Shown one piece after another: positions 24,487 through 32,840 of a stretch of DNA of 64,000 bases. The notes below the pieces were generated by a model. The model did no database searches. It worked only from the letters and a program-made list of their open reading frames with translations, and was not told where the DNA came from. The translations under genes and the position numbers were made by a program. Positions within the stretch are counted from its first letter, which is position 1; the number at the start of each line of letters is the position of its first letter. The stretch comes from Niallia taxi (lineage in GTDB: Bacteria > Bacillota > Bacilli > Bacillales > Cytobacillaceae): the NCBI RefSeq assembly GCF_032818155.1, contig NZ_CP102590.1:1054001-1118000 (forward strand), written 5' to 3'.

Positions 24487-26019
24487 ATGAAAAAAGCTTT
24501 TGAAAAAGCTCAGCAATTTGGTAAATCGTTTATGCTGCCGATTGCTGTATTACCAGCAGCGGGTTTGTTATTAGGTATAGGTGGTGCGCTGTCAAATCCA
24601 AATACTGTTTCAGCATATCCATTTTTAGATATTAGTTGGTTACAAGCTATTTTTACCATTATGAGTGCTGCAGGCTCCATTGTATTTGGTAACCTGCCTA
24701 TTATATTCGCAGTAGGTGTAGCGATTGGGTTAGCTCGTTCCGATAAAGCAACAGCAGGTTTAGCTGCAATGATTGGTTATTTTGTCATGAATAGTACCAT
24801 CAATGCCTTACTTTTTTTAACTGGTGACCTGGTGCACGAAAATTTGACTGGGGCAGGGCAAGGAATGTCAGTTGGAATACAAACATTAGAAACTGGGGTA
24901 TTCGGTGGCATTATTGTTGGTATTGTGGCAGCTGCTTTGCACAATAAATACAATAAAATTCAGCTGCCTCAAGTATTGGGATTCTTTGGAGGCTCGCGCT
25001 TTATTCCGATCGTTGTGTCGTTTGCTTCCATTTTTGTAGGAGCAATTCTTTTTCTAATTTGGCCTTATTTCCAAGCGTTTATTAACCAATTAGGATCACT
25101 TGTAACAAGTACCGGAGAAATTGGAACCCTTTTTTATGGATTTCTTTTGCGTATGCTGGGACCGCTTGGGTTGCACCATATTTTCTATCTTCCATTCTGG
25201 CAAACGGCTCTTGGCGGAACATTAGAGATAAGCGGGAAAATTGTAAGCGGTACTCAAAATATCTTCTTTGCCCAATTAGGTGATCCTTCGACTGAACAAT
25301 ATTATGAAGGGGTCTCAAGATTCATGTCTGGCCGATTTATTACGATGATGTTTGGTCTGCCAGGTGCCGCACTAGCTATCTATCATTGCTCTAAAAAGAA
25401 AAATAGAAAAGTAGTAGCAGGAATACTACTATCAGCGGCGCTAACTTCATTCTTAACTGGAATTACAGAACCACTAGAATTCAGCTTTTTATTCGTGGCA
25501 CCGCTTCTTTATTTAGTACATTCCATTTTTGATGGTTTTGCTTTTATGATGGCAGATATTTTTAATATTACTGTTGGTCAAACCTTCTCAGGCGGATTTA
25601 TTGATTTTATTTTATTTGGAGTATTGCAAGGTGTTGATAAAACAAATTGGCCATATGTGTTATTGGTAGGTATTCCATGGTTCTTCTTATATTACTTTAC
25701 ATTCAAGTTTTTGATAAGAAAAAGGAATTTTAAAGTCCTTGGACGCGAAGATGAGGAGCAGGTTACTGAGCAAGTAGCAGCGACAGAGCGGGCTAAAACG
25801 ATTGTTCAAGGATTAGGCGGAGAACAAAATATTGATGTTGTCGATTGCTGTGCGACACGTTTACGTATAACCATTAAGGATGAATCCTTAGTGAATGATG
25901 ATGTCATTAAACAGACTGGTTCAAAAGCAATCGTGAAAAAGGGAACAGGTGTCCAAATTATTTATGGGCCTCAAGTTACTATTATTAAAAACGAAGTAGA
26001 GGAGTATTTAGGTCAGTAA
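24487..26019 (+). CDS. PTS transporter, glucose/amino-sugar family, EIICB
   Basis: The 510-residue protein has an EIIC membrane domain (about 1-405, opening with SFMLPIAVLPAAGLLLGIGGAL and including GITEPLEFSFLFVAPLLY) and a C-terminal EIIB domain (about 430-510) with the phosphorylation site DCCATRLR at Cys454-Cys455. No EIIA domain is present, so it must borrow one from another PTS protein. The start follows GGGAGGGGA. It is followed directly by nanE, which makes N-acetylmannosamine (or a related N-acetylhexosamine) the best guess for its sugar. Two adjacent cysteines at the active site are unusual. Confidence 0.9.
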   Translation: MKKAFEKAQQFGKSFMLPIAVLPAAGLLLGIGGALSNPNTVSAYPFLDISWLQAIFTIMSAAGSIVFGNLPIIFAVGVAIGLARSDKATAGLAAMIGYFVMNSTINALLFLTGDLVHENLTGAGQGMSVGIQTLETGVFGGIIVGIVAAALHNKYNKIQLPQVLGFFGGSRFIPIVVSFASIFVGAILFLIWPYFQAFINQLGSLVTSTGEIGTLFYGFLLRMLGPLGLHHIFYLPFWQTALGGTLEISGKIVSGTQNIFFAQLGDPSTEQYYEGVSRFMSGRFITMMFGLPGAALAIYHCSKKKNRKVVAGILLSAALTSFLTGITEPLEFSFLFVAPLLYLVHSIFDGFAFMMADIFNITVGQTFSGGFIDFILFGVLQGVDKTNWPYVLLVGIPWFFLYYFTFKFLIRKRNFKVLGREDEEQVTEQVAATERAKTIVQGLGGEQNIDVVDCCATRLRITIKDESLVNDDVIKQTGSKAIVKKGTGVQIIYGPQVTIIKNEVEEYLGQ

Positions 26020-26040
26020 TAATTAAAGGAAGTGTTTGGA

Positions 26041-26733
26041 ATGTATCAAGTACTAGAACAAATTAATAAAGGATTAATCGTTTCATGTCAAGCTTTAGAA
26101 GGGGAACCATTGCATAGTTCGTTTATCATGGGCCGTATGGCAATAGCCGCAAAGGAAGGCGGTGCAGTTGGAATTCGGGCAAACTCTGTCTCTGATATTA
26201 TCGAGATAAAGAAGCAAGTATCTCTTCCTGTAATTGGCATCATCAAAAAAGTGTATGGGGACCAGCCTGTTTTTATTACGCCAACCATGCAAGAGATCGA
26301 TGCATTAGCCAAGACAGGTACCGAAATAATTGCGACTGATGCAACGAATCGAATCCGCCCTGATGGTAGTGATTTACAATCATTTTATCAAGAAGTTAGA
26401 AGGGCGTATCCTCATATACTTCTGATGGCTGATGTTTCAACAGTTGATGAAGCTATTTTCGCTGATGAGTTAGGATTTGATATTGTGGCACCCACGTTAT
26501 ATGGATATACGGAAGAGACAAAGGGCTTAAAAATTGATGATCATGATTATGCTGTTATTAAACAAATTATCAAAGAAGTGAAAAAAGCAAAGGTTATCGC
26601 AGAAGGGAATGTATTAACCCCAGAAATTGCCCGCTCCTTGTTAAATATGAACGTCCATGCAGTTGTTGTCGGAGGTGCGATTACAAGACCACAGTTAATT
26701 ACGAAAAGATTTGTGGATGCTTTGCAAAGATAA
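26041..26733 (+). CDS. nanE: N-acetylmannosamine-6-phosphate 2-epimerase NanE
   Basis: ATG 26041 follows AGGAAG; GTG 26032 in frame is too close to that site. The 230-residue TIM barrel matches Nan[71 protein letters not shown] and [15 protein letters not shown]. It converts ManNAc-6-phosphate to GlcNAc-6-phosphate. It is 21 bp after the PTS gene, so import as the phosphosugar and epimerisation are one route; NagA and NagB for the later steps are not in the window. Confidence 0.95.
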   Translation: MYQVLEQINKGLIVSCQALEGEPLHSSFIMGRMAIAAKEGGAVGIRANSVSDIIEIKKQVSLPVIGIIKKVYGDQPVFITPTMQEIDALAKTGTEIIATDATNRIRPDGSDLQSFYQEVRRAYPHILLMADVSTVDEAIFADELGFDIVAPTLYGYTEETKGLKIDDHDYAVIKQIIKEVKKAKVIAEGNVLTPEIARSLLNMNVHAVVVGGAITRPQLITKRFVDALQR

Positions 26734-26780
26734 TAAACTTAAGCGGTTTCGCGAATACTAAAAAGTCTGAAAATTATTTA

Positions 26781-26825
26781 GGCAGTAGAAGGTTTATTAC
26801 CATTAAACCTTCTGCTGCCTTTTTA
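26781..26825 (+). terminator. Intrinsic terminator after nanE
   Basis: GGCAGTAGAAGGTTTA pairs with TTAAACCTTCTGCTGCC, one mismatch, followed by TTTTTATTT. Nothing else is seen in 26826-27123 apart from the next gene's ribosome binding site. Confidence 0.88.
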
Positions 26826-27123
26826 TTTCTAAATACAAAAACTATTTCTAATTCTGGCTTTCCAGACATAATCATCTCAAAACCGAAGGATATCTCAATA
26901 AATAAGAAAACATGTTAAATAAAACAATAATGGTGAATGCCACTCAAGCAATAGTAAGTTATAATTAATCATCACCAAACTAAAAAACTTAATGTAATCA
27001 AGGTTTATGGGGTTATTTTATTATCAATTGCCAGTGATGCATTCTAATTGCTTCAAGCACTTTGAATAAGGTCATCAGTGTGTTTATAGAATGAATATTA
27101 TATCTAAAAGAGGAGAAATCATT

Positions 27124-27963
27124 ATGGAATATCTCGGTGAGAACCTTCTTAATGGTATAGCTTCCACCATGGAGAAATTTACAAGCTCTGAGGCGGACTT
27201 AGCAAATTATATTATTAAAAATCCTGATGAAATCAGTCAATTAACAATTAGTCAAATTGCAAAAAAAATTCACATATCACCTGCTACCATTACTCGTTTT
27301 TGTCAAAAAATATCTTTTTCCGGATTTAATGAATTTAAACATGAGTTAAAACGATATATCGACCTAAGAAACAAACCTACGAGGAATACTGATATTAAAG
27401 AGATTGATTATTTTTCTAATCTCTATCAAAACCATTTGGAGATTATTGAAACAACCTTCCGAAAAATGAATGTTTTGGATATTCAAGAAGCCGTGTCACT
27501 TATAAACAGTGCACATAAAGTTCATGTTTACGGTATCGGTAATTCAGGGATTGCTGCTCAAGAGTTTAAATGGAAATTTTTTCGAATCGGTATACATGTT
27601 GAATCCATCACAGATCCACATCAAGCTGTGATGGATGCCGCTTTAAGCACAAAAAAATGTCTCGTCATTGGCATTTCTGTTTCTGGTAAAACGAGAGAAG
27701 TTACCGATGCTATTAATATTGCCAAGAAGCAGGGGGCGTCTATTCTTGCAATTACAAGTGATAAAAAATCGCAGCTGTCTCAGTTAGCAGATCTGACACT
27801 TTTGGTTACAAATAAAAGTAATATGCATATGGGTCAAAATATTTCTCCAACTTTACCTCTATTTTTACTTTTTGATTTAATTTACACAGAACTAGTGGCA
27901 AAGGACTATATGAACCGTATTCAGTTTCGCAATAAGACTTTAAATGCTTTGAAAGATATTTAA
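27124..27963 (+). CDS. RpiR/MurR-family regulator of the PTS-NanE unit
   Basis: ATG 27124 follows AGGAG; a frame to 27091 has no site. The 279-residue protein has the RpiR helix-turn-helix (TISQIAKKIHISPATITRFCQKISFSGFNEFKHEL, about 35-75) and a SIS domain (VHVYGIGNSGIAAQEFKWKFFRIG, LVIGISVSGKTREVTDAINIAK). Its place behind nanE suggests it senses ManNAc-6-phosphate or GlcNAc-6-phosphate and controls the PTS-nanE unit, as NanR-type RpiR proteins do elsewhere. Confidence 0.88.
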   Translation: MEYLGENLLNGIASTMEKFTSSEADLANYIIKNPDEISQLTISQIAKKIHISPATITRFCQKISFSGFNEFKHELKRYIDLRNKPTRNTDIKEIDYFSNLYQNHLEIIETTFRKMNVLDIQEAVSLINSAHKVHVYGIGNSGIAAQEFKWKFFRIGIHVESITDPHQAVMDAALSTKKCLVIGISVSGKTREVTDAINIAKKQGASILAITSDKKSQLSQLADLTLLVTNKSNMHMGQNISPTLPLFLLFDLIYTELVAKDYMNRIQFRNKTLNALKDI

Positions 27964-28211
27964 GCAGTCACTTTTTACATATTGTTAGCAATACCTAGAC
28001 AAATAATTGGTTTAAGACTTAAGTCAAAAACGAGTTATAAGTGGTAGAAAGAAAGGAAGTTTAAATTACTATAAAAAGTGTAATTTAATGTTAATAATTT
28101 GTTTGTTTTCAACAGACAGAATAATCGGCTTTAGAAAGTAATTAGGTAATAATTACTTTAAATACCAAATATTAAAAGCGAATTTTGGTAAACATAGTGA
28201 AGGAATCGAGT

Positions 28212-28557
28212 GCTGGGACATAAGTATGTGCGTAAAGATCGAACTACTTAATCAACTATTTATTAAATGGTTCTGTTTTTGTTTTTAATAGTTTTTAATA
28301 CAATAATTAGAAATCTTAGTGAATGGAGCGGAGGCCACTCGACTCCTGCGGGAAATAGAGGAAAGGCTGAGACCCCGCAGGCGAAGACGAGGAGGCTCAG
28401 CTTCCTCCCCGTGGAAAGCGAGTGGGTGTAGCGTAATGGAACGAACTTATTTTGAAACCATATTCTATTTAGCCACAAGCTTCATTTTTCATTTTTTAAA
28501 TATTGATGTAATTTTATTATTCGTGTTTAGAAAGGTTATCTTTTGTTTTGTCCCAGG
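28212..28557 (+). repeat. Dispersed element, copy B (full length)
   Basis: Left end GCTGGGACATAAGTATG, right end TTTTGTCCCAGGC, giving inverted ends. Between them lies a weak hairpin (28240-28275), AATTAGAAATCTTAGTG, and the GC-rich core 28322-28447 whose segments pair: CCACTCG with CGAGTGG, CTGCGGG with CCCGCAG, GGCTGAG with CTCAGC. The core is nearly identical to copy C. The region 27964-28211 between the RpiR gene and this copy shows nothing I can name. Confidence 0.8.
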
Positions 28558-28650
28558 CTCTTTTTATTGAAGAAGGAATTTATATTTATTTCTTGAATTT
28601 CTATTATGAGTAGAAAAATGAAGTACATGGAAGAAGGGAATGATGTTTTT

Positions 28651-29007
28651 ATGATAAAAGGTTTTGGCGGGATATTTTGGAGGACTAATAATATAGATGT
28701 CGTGAAAAAATGGTATAATGAGGCGTTGAAATTGGATATAGGAGATTGGAACGGGACTATTATTAAACCGCAATCAGGAAATGAAACGATTTTTTCTTTG
28801 TTTGCTGAAGATGACCAGTACTTTCCAACAGAACAGCAAGTAATGTTGAATTTTCAAGTATTTAATCTAGACGAGACGATAAAGCATCTTGAACAAATTG
28901 GTGTTCCGCTTGAAAAAAATAAAGAGACTAGCGAATTTGGTGAGTTTATATGGATTAAAGACCCTGAAGGCAGGCTAATTGAGCTATGGGAGAAAAGTGA
29001 GCTGTAA
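28651..29007 (+). CDS. VOC-family protein
   Basis: The ATG at 28651 (MIKGFGGIFWRTNNID) lies 12 bp after AAGGG; the frame is open to 28606, so a start at 28618 or 28627 is possible. The 118-residue product has one vicinal oxygen chelate unit pair: KGFGGIFWRTNNIDVVKKWYNEALKLDIG at the start and FIWIKDPEGRLIELWEKSE at the end, with the metal-type Glu in the final strand. Function within the glyoxalase/dioxygenase superfamily is not known. It is not close to the other VOC gene in sequence. Confidence 0.78.
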   Translation: MIKGFGGIFWRTNNIDVVKKWYNEALKLDIGDWNGTIIKPQSGNETIFSLFAEDDQYFPTEQQVMLNFQVFNLDETIKHLEQIGVPLEKNKETSEFGEFIWIKDPEGRLIELWEKSEL

Positions 29008-29228
29008 TTAGACAAACTCGAGCAGCTTCTTAAGGTATGACAGGACAGGATTAAGAAGGAAAAAACGAGAACTTTCGGTAAATGATAGAAAGTCCTTTTC
29101 AAATGTATCCAGTTTGCAGGCGCAGGTGGAGATAGGATGATTGCCGAAATAAGCTTTCCGCAATTGAAATTTAAAACTGATGTGGTAGTCCGTCTGTAAT
29201 CCCCTTGTTAGAAACCTTATGATATACA

Positions 29229-29260
29229 AAAAGAGCACTTCAATTTGAAGTGCTCTTTTA
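29229..29260. terminator. Bidirectional terminator between VOC and metallo-hydrolase genes
   Basis: AAAAGAGCACTTCAA pairs with TTGAAGTGCTCTTTT with a very short loop; both strands end in T runs. The stretch 29008-29228 has no ORF I can support. Confidence 0.8.
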
Positions 29261-30181
29261 CTCAAGCCAAAATGTTTCCCCAATAAGCAGTTTTTTTAAT
29301 TGCGAAGCATCTACATTTAATCTGTGCCACTCTGCATCTAATCTTGCCAAAGCCTCTGGACCAGTATCATCAGCTAAATGATATGTTCCATAGTGCATGG
29401 GGATAAAGGTGCTTCCGTTTAACTCTAAAAAAGCACGAACCGAGTCCTCTGGGTTTATATGACTTACTTTCATAAACCACTCTGGTTCGTAGGCTCCAAT
29501 TGGCATTAAGACTGTTTGGATGTTAAATTTCTCAGCTACTTCTTTAAAGCCTCTAAAATAACCTGTGTCACCGACAAAATACACGGAATGCTCCTTTCCT
29601 TCAATAATCCAGCCACCCCAATGAGATGTATTTGTGTCAGTAATAGTTCTTTTTGTCCAATGCTGGGCGGGGACAAAGGAGAAGGTTAGATCATGCTGCT
29701 GGAACGAATCATACCAATTACTTTCGATGACTTTAATTAAACCGCGCTTTTTAAAAGCTTTGCCTAAACCGATCGGAACATAATAAGTAGGATTGCCTTT
29801 TAGCTTTTTTAATGTTGGGTAATCGAGATGATCATAATGTCCATGGGAGATAAATACTACATCAATTGCAGGTAAATCATCTAGTGGAATTCCTGGCACA
29901 GTAAGTCTTTTTTGAAACCCCATTCTATTAGCCCAGACAGGATCTGTTAACATATTCAGACCATTCATCTGTATCAAAAAGGTAGAATGTCCAATCCATG
30001 TTATAGAAGCACTCCTATCATTATTATGTAATTTCTCTACTTCTTTAATGGGTGCCTGTTCAATCTTGAGCTTTAAATCCTTTTTATTACTTCTGCGTTC
30101 CTTTTGCCAGCGTCGAAAATCATTAAATGTTTTTTTCGTATCAATATTATCTAAATTTGCATAGCGTTGTTTCTGTTTCAT
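29258..30181 (-). CDS. Beta-lactamase-fold metal-dependent hydrolase (NAPE-PLD/UlaG-like)
   Basis: The start ATG complements 30179-30181, 5 bp from a GGAGG site; the frame reaches 30193. The 307-residue protein has the metal motif ISHGHYDHLD, the opening strand TWIGHSTFLIQMNGLNMLTDPVWANR, FVGDTGYFRGF, and a late HINPEDS and PMHYGTYHLAD. The layout matches the NAPE-phospholipase D-like branch of the metallo-beta-lactamase superfamily, whose bacterial members hydrolyse phosphodiester or lactone bonds; the substrate here is unknown. It is downstream of the TetR gene on the same strand with 45 bp between, so they may share a transcript. Confidence 0.85.
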   Translation of the reverse strand: MKQKQRYANLDNIDTKKTFNDFRRWQKERRSNKKDLKLKIEQAPIKEVEKLHNNDRSASITWIGHSTFLIQMNGLNMLTDPVWANRMGFQKRLTVPGIPLDDLPAIDVVFISHGHYDHLDYPTLKKLKGNPTYYVPIGLGKAFKKRGLIKVIESNWYDSFQQHDLTFSFVPAQHWTKRTITDTNTSHWGGWIIEGKEHSVYFVGDTGYFRGFKEVAEKFNIQTVLMPIGAYEPEWFMKVSHINPEDSVRAFLELNGSTFIPMHYGTYHLADDTGPEALARLDAEWHRLNVDASQLKKLLIGETFWLE

Positions 30182-30226
30182 CATTACCTCCACTATATAA
30201 TCGTTATCTCTTTATAGTTCTTAAGG

Positions 30227-30844
30227 TTATTTTTTTAACCCAGCAGCATAGAAGGGACCATTGACATTAATAATAGTCAGGATTCGAGCCATTTCTTGAG
30301 GAGATTCTTTTCGGCCGCTATTAAGCCATTGTTGAACAACTCCTATTAAGGCAGTTCCCATGTAAGAGGATAAATATTGACCAGGTACAAGAAAGTTTTC
30401 TTCCTTTACAAGGGCAATTGGATTATTTCCGTAAAGTGTGTCCCACATAAATTCTTTCAGTCTTGTTTGAAAGGATAAATCTCCTTTTGGACCTAATAAA
30501 GCTTTCATAATATCACTATTTTTATTTAGATATTCAAATAAAGAAACAGTGAGCGGGAATGGTGGTACATTTGAAGAATCCATTTCAAGTGAAGCGATAA
30601 CGTTTGGGAAGTTTTGCTTTGCAATACTAGAAATTTCTAGCATCACTTTTTCTTCACATTTTGCCATTAAGTCGAATTTATCTTGATAATGTGCGTAAAA
30701 TGTTCCTCTATTTATATTTGCCCGATTCGTTATATCTTTTACTGTAATTGTTTCAAAGCCTTTTTCCTCTATTAAATCAATTAGAGCAGTAAGGATGGAT
30801 TCTTTCGTGCGAATTATTCGTAAATCGGTTTTACTATCAGCCAT
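30227..30844 (-). CDS. TetR-family regulator
   Basis: The ATG follows TAGGAGG. The 205-residue protein has the TetR helix-turn-helix (RTKESILTALIDLIEEKGFETITVKDITNRANINRGTFYAHYQDKFDLM, about 12-58) and a C-terminal domain ending NVNGPFYAAGLKK of the DhaS-like type. It is divergent from a YhgE-like permease gene. The 127-bp spacer holds ACACATT/AATGTGT and AACACGGTGTT dyads, and a strong promoter for the permease lies between them. Confidence 0.9.
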   Translation of the reverse strand: MADSKTDLRIIRTKESILTALIDLIEEKGFETITVKDITNRANINRGTFYAHYQDKFDLMAKCEEKVMLEISSIAKQNFPNVIASLEMDSSNVPPFPLTVSLFEYLNKNSDIMKALLGPKGDLSFQTRLKEFMWDTLYGNNPIALVKEENFLVPGQYLSSYMGTALIGVVQQWLNSGRKESPQEMARILTIINVNGPFYAAGLKK

Positions 30845-30868
30845 TTTTTCCTCCTATCCACTTATCCC

Positions 30869-30887
30869 ACACATTTAAGGAATGTGT
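30869..30887. promoter_or_regulatory. Candidate TetR operator, regulator side
   Basis: ACACATT (30869-30875) and AATGTGT (30881-30887) are perfect 7-bp arms; AACACATT recurs at 30897-30904. Confidence 0.5.
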
Positions 30888-30919
30888 TCTGTAACCAACA
30901 CATTTTGCATTTTTGCTTA

Positions 30920-30976
30920 TTGAAGGGATTGTCATTCACATTTATAATTTAGAACGTAATAAAACAACACGGTGTT
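30920..30976 (+). promoter_or_regulatory. Promoter of the YhgE-like gene with a dyad operator
   Basis: TTGAAG (30920-30925), 17 bp, TATAAT (30943-30948). AACACGGTGTT (30966-30976), a perfect dyad, lies just downstream and resembles TetR-type sites. Confidence 0.6.
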
Positions 30977-31013
30977 CTTTTATTATAACTTATTATTTTG
31001 GAGGAGCTCAAAT

Positions 31014-32210
31014 ATGTTTAAAAACAAATTATTGTTGCTAACACCAATCATTGCATTGGCTATTATATTTATTTTTTCCTTAACACTAATTCCATCTGTT
31101 CAACCAGAGCCTAAAAACTTACCGATTGCTATCGTTAATGAGGACGAAGGGGTAGAACTTCCTAATCAGGCAAAAATGAATATGGGCAAACAGCTCGTGG
31201 AAATGATTAAAGAAAACTCAAAAGCGTCATCAGATCAAAAAGACCCAACAGTAAAGTGGGTTGAAGTGAAAAACACAGAAGAATTGCAAAAAGGCTTAGA
31301 TAATCAGGAATATTACGCAGCATTAGTTATTCCAAAGGATTTAAGTGCGAAGCAAGCTTCCTTACAAACTGCAGCACCGTCTCCTGCAGGAATTGAAATA
31401 TACGTAAACCAAGGTATGAATACAATGGCATCAACTTTGGCAGGACAAATATTGAATGGAATTGTTGATAATATGAACAATAATGTTCGTACACAGCTTC
31501 TACAAGGATTAGAACAACAAGGAGCAACAATAACAGCAAAGCAAGCTGAAATTCTAGCAGCACCTATTACAAGTAAGGTCACTAATGTCAACGAAACAGG
31601 TACTAATAGCGCAAACGGAAATGCTCCGGTTTCTTTATTCCAGCCACTTTGGATGGCGAGCTTAGCAAGTGCTGCTATTATTTATGTCGCTCTTAGAAAA
31701 ATAGCTAATACTGCTAATAGAAAAAGAAACTTTGCAGTAAAATTAGTGCAAATTCTAATTGGTGCGATTGCCACGCTTGTCGTTGGATTTGGATTAACTT
31801 GGATTGCAAGTGACCTGGTGGGACTTCACATTCCAGATTTCACAAATACAGCTCTGTTTTTATCTTTAACATCCTTTAGTTTCTTCCTTATGATTTCAGC
31901 AGTTCTGTCTCTGATAGGACTTCGAGGGATGCCATTATTTATCTTAATGCTTTTCTTTGGTGCTCCATTACTTGCTATGGCTCCGGAAATGATGTCACCA
32001 TTCTATCATGATTGGGTGTATTCTTGGTTGCCAATGCGCTTTATGGTAGGTGGATTACGTGAGCTTCTATTCTTCGGAAAAGGATTAACTTGGGATTCTG
32101 TTTCACATCTTGTTTGGATTGGAGCAGGTGGCTTAATTGTTATGCTTGCTACTGCATTAAGAGTTAATGAAGCAAATAAAAACCCACAAAATCAAAATTT
32201 AGAAGGATAA
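31014..32210 (+). CDS. YhgE/Pip-like membrane protein (ABC-2 permease-like)
   Basis: ATG 31014 follows GGAGGAG (31000-31006) and yields 398 residues. A first helix (about 5-25) is followed by a large outer domain (to about 210) containing NLPIAIVNEDEGVELPNQ and VPKDLSAKQASL-like text typical of YhgE/Pip N-terminal regions, then five or so helices (about 215-390). Such proteins form the permease part of lipid or drug exporters or act in protein export. No ATPase gene is next to it. The divergent TetR gene probably represses it. The dispersed element copy C begins 11 bp after the stop codon and supplies its terminator. Confidence 0.82.
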   Translation: MFKNKLLLLTPIIALAIIFIFSLTLIPSVQPEPKNLPIAIVNEDEGVELPNQAKMNMGKQLVEMIKENSKASSDQKDPTVKWVEVKNTEELQKGLDNQEYYAALVIPKDLSAKQASLQTAAPSPAGIEIYVNQGMNTMASTLAGQILNGIVDNMNNNVRTQLLQGLEQQGATITAKQAEILAAPITSKVTNVNETGTNSANGNAPVSLFQPLWMASLASAAIIYVALRKIANTANRKRNFAVKLVQILIGAIATLVVGFGLTWIASDLVGLHIPDFTNTALFLSLTSFSFFLMISAVLSLIGLRGMPLFILMLFFGAPLLAMAPEMMSPFYHDWVYSWLPMRFMVGGLRELLFFGKGLTWDSVSHLVWIGAGGLIVMLATALRVNEANKNPQNQNLEG

Positions 32211-32220
32211 TCTTAACGAG

Positions 32221-32568
32221 GCTGGGACAAAAGTATGTGAATTTATGTAAAAACCGAACCATTAAATCGACTAATGATTAAATGGTTCGGTTTTTTGGTT
32301 TCTTTAGGTTTAATACAAATGATTAGAAATCTTAGTGGAGTGGAGCGGAGGACACTCGACTCCTGCGGGAAATAGAGGAAAGGCTGAGACCCCGCAGGCG
32401 AAGACGAGGAGGCTCAGCTTCCTCCCCGCGGAAAGCGAGTGGCTGCAGCGCAATGAAACGAACTAACTTTAACTCAAAAATTCTATTTAGACACAACCTT
32501 CATTTTTCAAATTTAGTTGTAATTCTATTATTCGTGTTTAGAAAGCTTATCTTTTGTTTTGTCCCAGC
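32221..32568 (+). repeat. Dispersed element, copy C (full length, perfect ends)
   Basis: GCTGGGACAAAA (32221-32232) and TTTTGTCCCAGC (32557-32568) are perfect 12-bp inverted ends. The 348-bp body contains an intrinsic terminator (32251-32296) and the GC-rich core 32340-32462. The core repeats that of copy B with compensating changes. The rest of the gap, 32569-32840, shows nothing I can name. Confidence 0.85.
32251..32296 (+). terminator. Intrinsic terminator inside element copy C
   Basis: AACCGAACCATTAAATC (32252-32268) pairs with GATTAAATGGTTCGGTT (32276-32292) and continues into six T residues. It is the first terminator after the YhgE-like gene. Confidence 0.8.
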
Positions 32569-32840
32569 TTCGTTTTATTTTTTTCTTTATGGCTTTCTAA
32601 AACAGCAAATAAAAAATTACTTGTTCATTTTTCGAAAGTATTTCTCTCTTTGGGTCTTTATAATGAATAATACAAGCTAAGAAAAGACGGGAATCCGTTA
32701 ATTATTCCTTAAAGTATGGGCATAGATGAAATGATGCAGAAATGTGTACTTTGAACAGTTGAAGAGACTATTAAAGACATGGAAGACATCTTTTGTCTGT
32801 TTATTTTTAAAAATTAAATCAAAAATGAGGTGAGCCGACT

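Noticed and set aside
28263-28570. ORFs on both strands across element copy B
   Set aside because: They lie in the self-complementary repeat core, have no ribosome binding site, and similar frames in the other copies are disrupted.
29008-29283. 91-codon minus-strand ORF after the VOC gene
   Set aside because: It runs through the bidirectional terminator and into the end of the hydrolase gene; no family resemblance and no ribosome binding site.
32453-32680. 75-codon ORF after element copy C
   Set aside because: It starts in the repeat core, reads through the right inverted end and has no ribosome binding site; its sequence is a low-complexity Phe-rich string.
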